DNA from: JAFNAG01 sp963721405
Lineage (GTDB): Bacteria; Acidobacteriota; UBA6911
Assembly: GCA_963721405.1 (NCBI GenBank)
Contig: CAVRJA010000005.1
Span: 992,001 to 1,056,000 of the forward strand
Reading direction: 5' to 3'
Length of the DNA: 64,000 bases
This document shows positions 8,765 through 19,176 of the stretch, in pieces. A model generated the notes under the pieces. That model saw only the letters and a list, made by a program, of their open reading frames with translations, was not told the origin of the DNA and did no database searches. Positions within the stretch are counted from its first letter, which is position 1. Every line of letters begins with the position of its first letter. Both the position numbers and the translations under genes were made by a program.

Positions 8765-9557
8765 AATGAACGGTGGCACGCCACCGCAAGGGCTCTCCGG
8801 AAACATACGGAGCTGCATTCCTGCATTCCTGTGGCTCCGGGCTTCAGCCCGGTCTCCAAGCTGACCCCTGCGGCCGATTCTGCAAAAATCCCTCATGCGG
8901 CGGGATGGCGCTGGAGTCGAAGCAGAAGGTGCGGGCTGAAGCCCGCGGCCACATGAAAACTTCCACGTTTTCGGATCGCGGTCTCTGTGCCCAGATCAAA
9001 GTTTCTGTCTTCAATGAACGGCGGCGCAGCCGCCGCAAGGGCTCTCTCCGGAAACATACGGAGCTGCATTCCTGCATTCCTGTGGCTCCGGGCTTCAGCC
9101 CGGTCTCCAAGCTGACCCCTGCGGCCGATTCTGCAAAAATCCCTCATGCGGCGGGATGGCGCTGGAGTCGAAGCAGAAGGTGCGGGCTGAAGCCCGCGGC
9201 CACATGAGAACTTCCACGTTTTCGGATCGCGGTCTCTGTGCCCAGATCAAAGTTTCTGTCTTCAATGAACGGCGGCGCAGCCGCCGCAAGGGCTCTCTCC
9301 GGAAACATACGGAGCTGCATTCCTGCATTCCTGTGGCTCCGGGCTTCAGCCCGGTCTCCAAGCTGACCCCTGCGGCCGATTCTGCAAAAATCCCTCATGC
9401 GGCGGGATGGCGCTGGAGTCGAAGCAGAAGGTGCGGGCTGAAGCCCGCGGCCACATGAAAGCTTCCACGTTTTCGGATCGCGGTCTCTGTGCCCAGATCA
9501 AAGTTTCTGTCTTCAATGAACGGCGGCGCAGCCGCCGCAAGGGCTCTCCGGAAATTC
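8765..9557. repeat. Tandem array of ~250-bp repeats
   Basis: Three near-identical units start at 8765, 9013 and 9264 (periods 248 and 251), followed by a partial fourth at 9515-9557. Each unit starts with AATGAACGG followed by a short palindrome, and holds further palindromes around GGGCTTCAGCCC and GGGCTGAAGCCC. Unit 1 differs by small indels and a few substitutions. Open frames exist in the units but simply repeat the array and show no recognisable protein, so I treat it as non-coding. Confidence 0.9.
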
Positions 9558-9617
9558 GGCTCCCGGGATTTGCCTGTGGCGCCACGGCACGGATCTGCTC
9601 TCTAGGACCTGAATCGG

Positions 9618-11366
9618 CTAGTCTTTGTTGAAGATGTTCTTGTCGTATGGGGCTTTGATTCGTTTGACATTTTCCGGGGGCTCGACTTTGTCCGAGCGCA
9701 ATTCCAGCTTGTGCTCCTTGACGAAAAACAAAGGCTCCCTCTCCACCAGCGCAATCATCTTCGAGTGCCTCACCACCTTGTTGAAACAGGTGATATATCG
9801 AAAGAGGAAAATGCCGTCGAGCGCATCTTCCTTCTTTTCAAGAATCCTGATTCGTTCCTTCTGTTTGATGCCGACGCTGCACTCTGCGTACTGATTGCGC
9901 ACCTCGAGGATTTCAGCGGCAAGGCGCGAAGGGGCATCATAGAATGAGGGATCAAAGGACCGGATGGTCAACGCCAGGATACGGTCAGCCATCTTATACA
10001 GCTCGATCAAGTCCATGACGGTTTCATCCGTGAACCAGATATTCCGGGCCATTTTTTCCCGCGTCAGCTCCGCGAGACTCTCGATGTGATCACCGATCCG
10101 CTCGAGCTCCGAGGTCGCCGTCATCAAGTACTGGATGAGAATCGACTGCCGGCTGGAGAGCCGGCGCTCGGCAAGCGCAATCAGATAGGAGTTGATGGCT
10201 TCCTGGATGGTGTCGAGCACTTCTTCGTTCTTCTGCACCGAAAGGAACCGCTGGGGATCGAGGTCCAGGAACCCGCGCATGGTCTCCTGAAACATTCTGC
10301 GGATGATCGCCGCCATTCGCCGAAGCTCCCTCAACGCGGCCACGATGGCCTTCTCGGGCATTTCAATAAGGCTGTCGTCCAGGTGACTGCCTTCGGGCTC
10401 GATCTGCTGCGACGGGAAAATCGAGGTGATGAATTCGGCATACTGGCGCGTAAACGGCATGAAGATCATCGCGGTAAGCGCCTGCACCGCCGTGTGCGTG
10501 TTGGCGATCTGACGAAGCATGCTGTCGGACGTCAGGGGCATGACGCCGGCATAGACCCGATACATCAACATGGCGATCGCAGCACCGAAGACGTTGAACC
10601 CAAGATGCGAAAGCGCAGCCCGACGGGCGGAGATCGAAGCCCCTATACTGCCGATCAGAGCCGGAGCGCAAGTCCCGATGTGCGCCCCGAGAATCAGAGG
10701 GAAGACCTGGTCGAGCGACGTGAATACTCCGGCAGTGCTGAGCGCGAAGAGAATGCAGATCGTGGCGCCGCTGCTCTGGATCACGGCCGTGAAAAGAGTC
10801 GAAAGGATCAGACCCGAGAGCATGCCCCCTATCGACCCTGCGTTCGTGTGACGCAGGAGGGTCTCAAAATACCCGGTGCTCTTGAGCGGGACGACCGCCT
10901 CGCTCATGATTCGTAAACCAAGGAAAAGGAGCCCAAGGCCAAAGACGACCAGGCCGAGGTGCTTGATCCACTTCCGCTTGAAGGCAAGATGCGCGGTCAG
11001 GCCTCCAAATATAACCAGAAAGCAGTACCTGCCGATGTCGAATGAGATGATCTGCATCGACAAGGTCGTTCCCACGTTCGCGCCGAAAGCGACGCTGACC
11101 GCCTGTGCCAGGTCCATCAGGCCGGCATTGGTAAAGCCGACCAGGATGACCGTCACCGGGCCGCTGTGTATCAGAAAACCGAGCAAAGTGCCGATGCCGA
11201 GCCCGGACCACCGGTTCCGGGTGAGCCTGGAGAGGAGCACACGCAGCCTGTATCCGGCAGTCTTTTGCAACTCCCCGCTCATCAGCATCATGCCGTAAAT
11301 GAAGAGCCCGATCCCGCCCAACAGTTTGATGATCGAGAAAAACAGCTCGGGAGCGCTGAGACCCAC
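9618..11366 (-). CDS. Na/Pi cotransporter family protein with PhoU-like tail
   Basis: A 582-residue protein of the NptA/SLC34-like family. The N-terminal ~330 residues form a duplicated membrane domain; the C-terminal ~230 residues are a helical PhoU-like domain (ATSELERIGDHIESLAEL). The second repeat has the canonical QSSG (197-200). In the first repeat the equivalent site reads HSGP (67-70) instead of the usual QSSS/QSSG, so the ion or phosphate site may be altered. The start is GTG 11366 with GAGGTGA about 8 bases upstream. Family role: sodium-dependent phosphate transport, or phosphate sensing through the PhoU part. Confidence 0.85.
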   Translation of the reverse strand: MGLSAPELFFSIIKLLGGIGLFIYGMMLMSGELQKTAGYRLRVLLSRLTRNRWSGLGIGTLLGFLIHSGPVTVILVGFTNAGLMDLAQAVSVAFGANVGTTLSMQIISFDIGRYCFLVIFGGLTAHLAFKRKWIKHLGLVVFGLGLLFLGLRIMSEAVVPLKSTGYFETLLRHTNAGSIGGMLSGLILSTLFTAVIQSSGATICILFALSTAGVFTSLDQVFPLILGAHIGTCAPALIGSIGASISARRAALSHLGFNVFGAAIAMLMYRVYAGVMPLTSDSMLRQIANTHTAVQALTAMIFMPFTRQYAEFITSIFPSQQIEPEGSHLDDSLIEMPEKAIVAALRELRRMAAIIRRMFQETMRGFLDLDPQRFLSVQKNEEVLDTIQEAINSYLIALAERRLSSRQSILIQYLMTATSELERIGDHIESLAELTREKMARNIWFTDETVMDLIELYKMADRILALTIRSFDPSFYDAPSRLAAEILEVRNQYAECSVGIKQKERIRILEKKEDALDGIFLFRYITCFNKVVRHSKMIALVEREPLFFVKEHKLELRSDKVEPPENVKRIKAPYDKNIFNKD

Positions 11367-11457
11367 CTAAATTCACCTCAATTCGATACCTCAGTGTAGC
11401 CGCACTGGAAGGAATAGTAAATTCGGTGCTAAGAGTTGCACGCGCCTCCAGACCGCC

Positions 11458-12258
11458 TCAGGCCCGAGCGGGGTTGGAGATCGGATGCGCGGCACTCATC
11501 AGCACGCCAGGATCCTGCCGGTAGTAGCGCTGGAGCAGCCGGTAAAGATCCCCGTGCTCCGCCTGCAGCTCCAGCGGCCGCTCAAAGAAATACTCCGTGC
11601 ACACGGCAAAAAACTCAGCAGGGCTGACAGCGCCATAGGGATCCAGAAGGGTCGCCCGGCCGTCCCGGACACACTCGCAGAGCGACCTGTATTCGGCCCC
11701 GAACACGCGCGCCCATTCGCCTGCCAGCGAAGGATCCTCGAGCAGCGGCGCGCCCTCAGGCGCACCGGATTCGTTGTCTAACTGGTGGGCGAATTCGTGG
11801 AGCGTGACATTGCGGCCGTCGTGGATGTCGGCAGCGCCGGCCAAAACGTCGTCCCACGAAAGCACGACATATCCCTGCAGCCACGACTCCCCCTGGCGCC
11901 CCTGCCGGCCCTCGAGCACAGTGCCGTCCGCCTGCCGGGCCGTCACGTTGGCGACGAACGCATGGGGATAAACCAGAATGGAACGGAGCTTCGGGTAGAT
12001 CTCCGTCTCACGCCCGAGCAGCAATGTGCAGCCCTGGGCGGCAATCGTGACCCTGATTTCGTCGGTGAGTGCCAGGCCGCCGCAACCCTCATACGGTTTC
12101 TCGGCAAGGAAAACCTGAACGAGGCCCTGAAGCTCGCGCTGCTGGTCCGGCGGAAGGATCCCATAGTAGGGTACGTTGCGCACGATCATTGTCAGCCGCT
12201 CAGCCGTCAGCGGCTGCCCTTTGAGCCGGCGCCGGCGCCACCTCTTGAATGCTGACAT
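11458..12258 (-). CDS. mtfA: MtfA-family zinc-dependent peptidase
   Basis: A 266-residue protein of the MtfA (M90) family, with the zincin motif HEFAHQLD in NVTLHEFAHQLD and the conserved AEFFAVCTEYFFE supplying the third ligand region. E. coli MtfA binds the repressor Mlc and has aminopeptidase activity; whether a Mlc-like partner exists here is unknown. The ATG at 12258 is preferred because a purine stretch (nine G's then AA on the coding strand) sits just upstream. An in-frame ATG at 12309 would add a non-conserved leader. Confidence 0.85.
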   Translation of the reverse strand: MSAFKRWRRRRLKGQPLTAERLTMIVRNVPYYGILPPDQQRELQGLVQVFLAEKPYEGCGGLALTDEIRVTIAAQGCTLLLGRETEIYPKLRSILVYPHAFVANVTARQADGTVLEGRQGRQGESWLQGYVVLSWDDVLAGAADIHDGRNVTLHEFAHQLDNESGAPEGAPLLEDPSLAGEWARVFGAEYRSLCECVRDGRATLLDPYGAVSPAEFFAVCTEYFFERPLELQAEHGDLYRLLQRYYRQDPGVLMSAAHPISNPARA

Positions 12259-12440
12259 TTCCCCCCCCCGCGCAAGAATCCGTTGTTGAAAACAACTTGA
12301 TGAAACCATGCCATGAATCCCGTGATTGCGACAAAAAATTTTGGTCCTCCCGGTCCCCCGATCGGTGCTAGGCTGTCGGTGCTAATTCACGGTATGAAAT
12401 TCCACGCAGAGAGCCGGATGAATCCGGAACGGGGATAGTC

Positions 12441-14000
12441 ATGGAGCGGATCAGAACGGTTGTCGGGCTCACGGTGGCCGCCTTGCTCTGCGCCATGCTC
12501 GCGCCGGCCTGCCGCACCAGGCCGCAACCCGTCATGGCGCCGGTCGGGCCGCCGGAATCCCCGGAGTCCCTGATCCAGGAGTACGTCGTGCAGGGCGATG
12601 AGCTGTTTCAGGGCATGCACCTCTCCGCCTGGCGACGCGCCGAACAAGCGTATGAAAAAGCCTTTTACCTGGCAGCGCGCAACGAGATCCGGGAGAAGCT
12701 GGTGCTGGCAAAGCTGCTGCGGCTTACCAGGGAGATGGACGAGGACATTGCCTCCCCGACCACCGACGAGGACGTCCGGTTCATTTGCCGGGGAACGACC
12801 GGCGGACGCGGGCAAGCACTTTGCGATCTGGCCAGGGCGTACGCGGCCGGACCGGCGGCGCTTGCCGGGCGGATAAACCGCCCGGATCTCGCCGAATTCG
12901 ACGCCGATTCCTCTCCGCTGGACGCCTACCTGTTTGCCCTCTTTGCCAAAACCTTCGGCTCCGACCCCAGGCACGACGAACTTCTGAAGGCCATCGCTCT
13001 CAAGTACAGGGATTCTCCTCTTTTCCTTTACCTCAATGCCGGCGCCAACGCGGCCGGCCTGGTCCGGATGACGCAAAGAGTGCCGGAGTTTGCCGAAGCA
13101 TGGGAGTTCTCCGCCGAGCTGAGCTTCCAGCGTTCCGCCGTACGGCCGGCACGTGAAGCGTTTTCGCGGGCGCTCGAGCTGATCCCCGACTATTCGCGCG
13201 CGCGTAACGGGCTGGCCAACATCTATTTCTTCACCCTCGAGGATTACGAAAACGCCCTCAAGACCTACGAGATCACACTCAAGTCCGATCGCCAGAACAC
13301 GGCCGCCCTGTTCGGCAAAGGGGCGTCCCTTCATCACCTGGACCAGTACGTCGACTCCAGCGCCGCCCTGGACCTGATGCTCGCGACCGACTTGAGCCGC
13401 AGAGGCCGCGTGGGCGCCGACAGCGTCCGCTATTACCGCGGCGAGGCCTACTATTACAAGGCGTACAACTACCACCTGCTGAAGGACCCTGAACGCGCAC
13501 GGGAGTGGATCAACCTGGCCAAACAGACCCTTCCGGCATCCGAGGAGATCAACTACCTCTCCGGTCTCATGTTCTTCAATGCTGGAAATTTCGATGCCGC
13601 AAAGGTCGACTTCGATGCCGCCCTCAAACAGGGAAGGAACTGTTATGCCTATCACTATCTGGGAATGATCGAGCTGCTGAGGGGCGAACCCGCCGCAGCA
13701 TCCCAGTTCCTTTCTTCCACAGCCTGCCTGGAAAGGGGCTTGCGCACTCTTCAGGAAAATATCCGGTCGGTCGCCTCCCTCGATGTCGATGTCGTTGAAA
13801 AGCAAAACCTCAAGCGGCGCATGGACCTGAAATTGATCGGCTACCGAGACACGTCCGCCGGAGTGATCCAGCGTATGATCGGGCTGATCCGGGAGTCTCT
13901 GATCGAAGTCACATGGAAACAGATGTACATGGACACCATGAACGATCTCCTCGCCAAGGTGAAATCGATCGTGCCCGGCCAGGATCCTCAAGCCCCATAG
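12441..14000 (+). CDS. TPR-containing lipoprotein
   Basis: A 519-residue protein with a lipoprotein signal peptide: basic MERIR start, hydrophobic core, then the lipobox LAPAC with Cys at 24, so it is probably anchored in the periplasm or outer membrane. The mature part is helical with TPR units, clearest at AREAFSRALELIPDYSRARNG, NALKTYEITLKSDRQNTAAL and FDAAKVDFDAALKQG. No enzyme domain is seen. Likely a scaffold or outer-membrane assembly factor; the role is unknown. Confidence 0.75.
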   Translation: MERIRTVVGLTVAALLCAMLAPACRTRPQPVMAPVGPPESPESLIQEYVVQGDELFQGMHLSAWRRAEQAYEKAFYLAARNEIREKLVLAKLLRLTREMDEDIASPTTDEDVRFICRGTTGGRGQALCDLARAYAAGPAALAGRINRPDLAEFDADSSPLDAYLFALFAKTFGSDPRHDELLKAIALKYRDSPLFLYLNAGANAAGLVRMTQRVPEFAEAWEFSAELSFQRSAVRPAREAFSRALELIPDYSRARNGLANIYFFTLEDYENALKTYEITLKSDRQNTAALFGKGASLHHLDQYVDSSAALDLMLATDLSRRGRVGADSVRYYRGEAYYYKAYNYHLLKDPERAREWINLAKQTLPASEEINYLSGLMFFNAGNFDAAKVDFDAALKQGRNCYAYHYLGMIELLRGEPAAASQFLSSTACLERGLRTLQENIRSVASLDVDVVEKQNLKRRMDLKLIGYRDTSAGVIQRMIGLIRESLIEVTWKQMYMDTMNDLLAKVKSIVPGQDPQAP

Positions 14001-14250
14001 CGCCGGCTTCCGGAACTGCGTCGACAGAGTCTGCGGTTCAGAGCCGCGCACGTCAGCAAGCAGGTGGTTTTCCGGCGCGTCCTGCGGATGGATCGAGGCG
14101 TTTATGATCCGCTCCCTCACGGTCGCGGCTCTGTTTGCCATTCCGTTCCCCGCCCGATAGCTTGCCGCCGTACGCCTCCCCCGTCCCTATTCCCCGCATG
14201 CCCAATCCGTGCTGAATTTTCCGTAACACATGGGGCTGAGCCGGCGCCAT

Positions 14251-14994
<744 letters not shown>

Positions 14995-15016
14995 AGGCTC
15001 TCCCGTCGCGGCCGGG

Positions 15017-15673
15017 TCATTGGATAAAACCTGTCAGGACTGCCACGGGGATCAGGATAAACCCGAGAGTGACGATCGCGGCCAACGCCGGAGACAAAAT
15101 CCAGCGCAGGCGCTGGTATCGCGGGTTGCTGATCCCGAACGTGTGGAGCATGCTCCAGGTCGCATGGTACAGGTGATATCCCAGGATCAGCATCGTCAGA
15201 ATGTACACGCCGGATATGGACGGCACCTGGAATGCCGCGACCACATTCGAGTAGACATCGGTACGGCTATAGCCGGGCCCGGTGACCAGGAAGGTGAACA
15301 TCATCACGTGGTAGATGAGAAAGAACAGGATCAGGGGCCCGCTGATGATCATGGTGCGGGCGGCATAACTGGTGGCGATGTCTTTCTTGACCTGGTACGG
15401 GATCGGGCGGGCGCGATAGCTTGCCCACCACACCTGGATGGCGGCGACGACGTGGACGCAGAAAGTCACGAGCAGGGTTGCGCGGGCGGCCCACAGCAAC
15501 AGGCCCAGGCTGTCCAGGGTGGCGGCCCAGCGGTTCAGGGCCTCGCGGCCGAGGAAGATCTCGAGATTGGCGGTCAGGTGGAACAGCACGAACAGAAGCA
15601 GCAGCAGGCCGGTGACGGCCATGATGATCTTCTTGCCGACGAGGCTCCGATAAAATGTCCGCACGCCAGCCAT
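15017..15673 (-). CDS. sdhC: Succinate dehydrogenase cytochrome b subunit
   Basis: A 218-residue membrane anchor of complex II, of the single-polypeptide type with five helices known from Bacillus, Bacteroidota and Campylobacterota. Conserved features are the amphipathic start with GKKIIMAVTGL, His in LFVLFHLTAN, His in TFCVHVVAAI, and further His in LIYHVMMF and LGYHLYHATWSMLHTFG, enough to bind two b hemes. It lies 61 bp downstream of gatD and immediately before sdhB. Confidence 0.9.
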   Translation of the reverse strand: MAGVRTFYRSLVGKKIIMAVTGLLLLLFVLFHLTANLEIFLGREALNRWAATLDSLGLLLWAARATLLVTFCVHVVAAIQVWWASYRARPIPYQVKKDIATSYAARTMIISGPLILFFLIYHVMMFTFLVTGPGYSRTDVYSNVVAAFQVPSISGVYILTMLILGYHLYHATWSMLHTFGISNPRYQRLRWILSPALAAIVTLGFILIPVAVLTGFIQ

Positions 15674-15734
15674 GTTTTACAAAATAGCACCGGTGCAGCT
15701 CTAGATCACGAGCAGAAAGAGGGGCCGCATCGCC

Positions 15735-17132
15735 TCATTTCCAGTGAGCCTTGATGTATTCCTCCATTTCCGGGAGGCCCCCCTGCATGATCAGGTAGCC
15801 GTTGTGAGGTTCCCTCTCCGTGATTTCGTGGTTGATCGTCCGGCGCATCAGGCGCGTCACTTCCGAGCGGTCGTCGGTATGACCGAGCACCCAGGACAGT
15901 TTCATGAGCGCGGTTTCGGGAAGCATGTTATCGAGCGGGACGATGCCCAGGTCCAGCAGATCGCGGCCGGTATCGTAGACATACATCTGGGCGTAGCCCC
16001 AGAGCGTCTGCACGGTCATGACGACGTGAACCCCGGCGGCGACGGCGCGTTTGAACGCCGGGTAGAGGGGTTTGTTGACGTGGCCCAGGCCGGTTCCGGC
16101 GATGACGATCCCGCGGTAGCCTTTCTCAACCAACGCGTCCACGAGATCCGGCTGCATTCCGGGGTAGTAGTAGAGGATGGTAGTGCGGTCATTGTAGACG
16201 GCGTCTATCCTGACCTGCCGGCTGCGATCGCGTTTCGTGTACTCCGGATTGATGTAGGTAAAGCTGTCGCGGCTCACGACGGCCAGGGGGATGTCCCCTA
16301 TCGTGCGGAACGTGTTCCGATAGGAGCTGTGCATTTTGCGCGTCCGCGTGCCGCGATGCAGCAAACCGTACCGGTCGGAGGTGGGGCCGAACATGCAGAT
16401 CTGCACTTCGGCGATGTCTCCGTATGCAGCGGTGCGCACGGCGTGAATCAGGTTCAGCGCGGCATCCGACGAGGGGCGGTCGCTCGAACGCTGGCTGCCG
16501 ACAATGACGACCGGCACGGGCAGGTTCTGCACCATGAAAGACAGGATCGCGGCGGTGTGGCCCATCGTGTCGGTGCCGTGGCCGATTACGATCCCATCCA
16601 CTCCGCTATCGAGTTCCGCGCCAATGGCGTGCGCCAGGGTGATGTACTGCTCCATGGCCATGTTTTCGGAAAAGACGCCGAACAGCTTTTTGGTCGTCAG
16701 GTTGCAGATGTCGGCGAGTTCAGGCACGGCGCCGTAGAGTTCGCCGGGCGTGAACGCGGGGATCACGGCGCCTGTGCGGTAGTCGAGGCGTGATGCGATG
16801 GTCCCGCCGGTTCCCAGAAGCGTCACCCGCGGGAGGTTCGGATTGTTCGGAAACTCCTTTTCCGGAATCTTGTAAATGGCTTCTTTGTATCCCAGCTCAA
16901 CGGCCTGGGCAACCCGCTGGAAGTGAACACCGACGTTGTAGCCGTTCTTCATCTTGATGACGACGTGCTCGTCGTCGAGAGTCTCGCTGCGGGGCAGGAT
17001 CACTCCTTCGAATATGCTGCCGGCATCGTTGGTGAGGCGCACTTCGCTCCAGACCCGGAGTCCGAGTTCGGCGAGCCGGGCGCGGGCCCTGCCTTTGTAC
17101 CCTTTCAGCTCGTCCTGCGCTCCAGTGCTCAT
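15735..17132 (-). CDS. gatD: Glutamyl-tRNA(Gln) amidotransferase subunit D (archaeal type)
   Basis: A 465-residue asparaginase-family subunit of the GatDE amidotransferase, which converts Glu-tRNA(Gln) to Gln-tRNA(Gln). An N-terminal domain of about 80 residues precedes the asparaginase fold, as in archaeal GatD. Catalytic blocks are present: LLGTGGTIASR with the first Thr, and IVIGHGTDTMGHTAAI with the Thr-Asp pair. The start at 17132 follows GGAGGTGA and overlaps the gatE stop by ATGA, so the two are coupled. GatD is characteristic of archaea, so its presence in a bacterial context is unusual. Confidence 0.9.
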   Translation of the reverse strand: MSTGAQDELKGYKGRARARLAELGLRVWSEVRLTNDAGSIFEGVILPRSETLDDEHVVIKMKNGYNVGVHFQRVAQAVELGYKEAIYKIPEKEFPNNPNLPRVTLLGTGGTIASRLDYRTGAVIPAFTPGELYGAVPELADICNLTTKKLFGVFSENMAMEQYITLAHAIGAELDSGVDGIVIGHGTDTMGHTAAILSFMVQNLPVPVVIVGSQRSSDRPSSDAALNLIHAVRTAAYGDIAEVQICMFGPTSDRYGLLHRGTRTRKMHSSYRNTFRTIGDIPLAVVSRDSFTYINPEYTKRDRSRQVRIDAVYNDRTTILYYYPGMQPDLVDALVEKGYRGIVIAGTGLGHVNKPLYPAFKRAVAAGVHVVMTVQTLWGYAQMYVYDTGRDLLDLGIVPLDNMLPETALMKLSWVLGHTDDRSEVTRLMRRTINHEITEREPHNGYLIMQGGLPEMEEYIKAHWK

Positions 17133-19093
17133 CGGATCACCTCCATCTCTCTTCGCAGAGCGGCGGCGACTTCCGACGCCCGCACCCTGCCCAGGAGTCT
17201 GGCCATCGCCCTTCCCATCGCGAGGCGATGCACCAGGTCCTGATCCTTGCGGTAAGCAGCTTTGGCCGACGTGGCGAGGTGCTGTCTGAGCGTGGAGCGC
17301 CAGTCGTCCGGCGCGTCCTGGAAACCGAGTTTCGCCGCGATTTGACCGAAGCTCTCGCCCGGAGTCGCAGCCATCTGCTGAATCAGCGCGTCCCGTGCCT
17401 CGAACAGCACCGGGCGTTCGCCGATCGCGTGGAAGAATTCGCACCAACGCTCCGCCGGGATGAGGCCGACGGCGATGCCCGCGCGCCGCATGCCGACGAG
17501 TCTCTCGCCGAACAGGAAGCACGCCCGCCGTAAATCGGCGCCGCACTCGGCGACGACCCGGTCCACGCTGACGGCGCCGCCCCGGCGGATCAGGTAGTGA
17601 GCCGTCGGCGCGGGCACTCCGGCGGCCGCATAGCGCGCCTCCCGCTGCCACGGCTTTTCGGCCAGCCTGGCATTCAAAGATGCGACGCGTTCCCGCGTGA
17701 CCCGGGTCGGCGGGCTGTCGGTGTCCGGATACATGCGGTCCGGGCCGGGAAGAATACGCTCGAAGTCGGTCGAGCCGTCCTCGAACGGCTGGCGTGTTTC
17801 ATTGGGCACGCCGCCGACAGCGTCCGCATAGCGAAGCCGAATTTCGTCGGCCGCCGTGCAGCAATCCTCCTCCGGTCCCCAAACCACCACGACCGCGTCT
17901 TCGGCCTCGCAGCGCAGCCGGGTACGCACTTTGCGGAGCTCCGTGAGCGCCCCGCGGTAGTCGGGCCACTTTTCGCCGCTCAACAGGATGGGCGCCTGGT
18001 CGAGACCGGATATCACACGCACCCGCCCGGCCAGTTCATGCGCGAACGTCAGATCGGGCTGTGTCGGCCAGGAGGGTGTGCCTGCCAGACCTTTCAGCCG
18101 TATCGCCTTGACGACAAACGATCCGGCGCCCAGCTCGAAGCCGGGCCGCCGCTTCTGGTCTTTCACCCACTGCTCCCAGACCTCTCGACGCAGAGCCTGA
18201 TACTCCGAGGCGGAAAAAAGATCGGTCACGTCCGCGGTCTGCACTGCGATTCCGCCGGAAGACGTGAAACCGCGCCTGTGCAGCTCATCGCGCAGCTTCA
18301 GCAGATTCACCTGGCGGATCGCTTCCCCGTGAACCAGCCTCGGCGCCCAGCCCGCTTTCGACACCCCTTTGATCTCCACCCTGCGTCCGCCGCGTACCGA
18401 CACATTCACGTCCTGGCGGCTTGCGCCCAGCCCCACCCGGACGTGCCCGGTCGAGCGGCAAACGCGGCCGACGAGCAGGATCGCCTCGGCAACCTCATCC
18501 GGTGTCCGGAGGTCGGGGCCGGTGACGGTCTCAATCAAGGGCATCCCGAGCCGGTCCGTCCGCCATACAATGAGGTGGCCCTGATCCGAGACCTCGCGGC
18601 ACGAGTCCTCCTCGACGCTGACCTGGGTGATAGAGATCTCCCGTCCGCGGAACGGCAGCCGCCCATTCACACCCACGATAGCCGTGCGCTGGAATCCGGT
18701 GGGGATCGATCCGTCCAGGTACTGCTTGCGCGCGATGTGCACTTCGTCGACGATGTCGCAGCCCAACATCAGGCACTGCTCGATGGCGATGTCCACCGCC
18801 TGCTGGTTGACAAGAAACGGCGGTGTGTCATCCATCTCATAGGTACAGACGTTGTCCTGATGGAGCAGATAAATGATGTTCTTCTTGGTTTTGAACTCCA
18901 TGAGCGCCGTGCCGTCGTATTCTCCCAGCTCTGAAAGCGTCGGGCGCATGTGGCGCAGCACCACGCCGTCGTGCGTTTCCGTGTAGCGGCCCGCCGGACA
19001 GTGACAGAACATCTTCCGCTCTGTCAGCAATTGCTGATGCACCTCCAGGCCCGCGATGAGACCCACTTCCGCATAATCGATCGTCTGAGGCAC
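17129..19093 (-). CDS. gatE: Glutamyl-tRNA(Gln) amidotransferase subunit E (archaeal type)
   Basis: A 654-residue tRNA-recognising partner of GatD, a GatB relative. The GatB-like catalytic cradle begins AEVGLIAGLEVHQQLLT. It is followed by VSVEEDSCREV and VRVGLGASRQDVNVSVRGG. A central insertion related to the AspRS GAD domain, absent from GatB, spans roughly residues 330-440 (FELGAGSFVVKA to ERILPGPDRMYPDTDSPP). The C-terminus is the helical/YqeY-like tail that contacts tRNA. I prefer GTG at 19093, preceded by AAAAGGGAG and placing Met close to the conserved GLEVHQQL; an ATG at 19138 is in frame. It is first in the run gatE-gatD-sdhC-sdhB. Confidence 0.9.
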   Translation of the reverse strand: MPQTIDYAEVGLIAGLEVHQQLLTERKMFCHCPAGRYTETHDGVVLRHMRPTLSELGEYDGTALMEFKTKKNIIYLLHQDNVCTYEMDDTPPFLVNQQAVDIAIEQCLMLGCDIVDEVHIARKQYLDGSIPTGFQRTAIVGVNGRLPFRGREISITQVSVEEDSCREVSDQGHLIVWRTDRLGMPLIETVTGPDLRTPDEVAEAILLVGRVCRSTGHVRVGLGASRQDVNVSVRGGRRVEIKGVSKAGWAPRLVHGEAIRQVNLLKLRDELHRRGFTSSGGIAVQTADVTDLFSASEYQALRREVWEQWVKDQKRRPGFELGAGSFVVKAIRLKGLAGTPSWPTQPDLTFAHELAGRVRVISGLDQAPILLSGEKWPDYRGALTELRKVRTRLRCEAEDAVVVVWGPEEDCCTAADEIRLRYADAVGGVPNETRQPFEDGSTDFERILPGPDRMYPDTDSPPTRVTRERVASLNARLAEKPWQREARYAAAGVPAPTAHYLIRRGGAVSVDRVVAECGADLRRACFLFGERLVGMRRAGIAVGLIPAERWCEFFHAIGERPVLFEARDALIQQMAATPGESFGQIAAKLGFQDAPDDWRSTLRQHLATSAKAAYRKDQDLVHRLAMGRAMARLLGRVRASEVAAALRREMEVIR

Positions 19094-19176
19094 GTTCTGC
19101 TCCCTTTTGAGTACGGCGCCGGCGAAGAGGCTGATCATACCGCAGGCGTGCCCCTTGTCAAGCGCCCTAAGGACAG

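Noticed and set aside
8773..9631. A series of nearly identical ORFs on both strands encoding ESKQKVRAEARGHM-like peptides
   Set aside because: They are a by-product of the ~250-bp tandem repeat and show no protein features; several frames are open at once because the unit is GC-rich and palindromic.
12387..14141. 584-codon minus-strand ORF
   Set aside because: Antisense to the TPR lipoprotein, which has a lipobox and TPR repeats; the opposite frame has no family features.
15735..17651. 638-codon version of gatD extending into gatE
   Set aside because: The first ~170 codons are Arg/Gly-rich and overlap the well conserved gatE frame; GGAGGTGA and the family N-terminus place the start at 17132.
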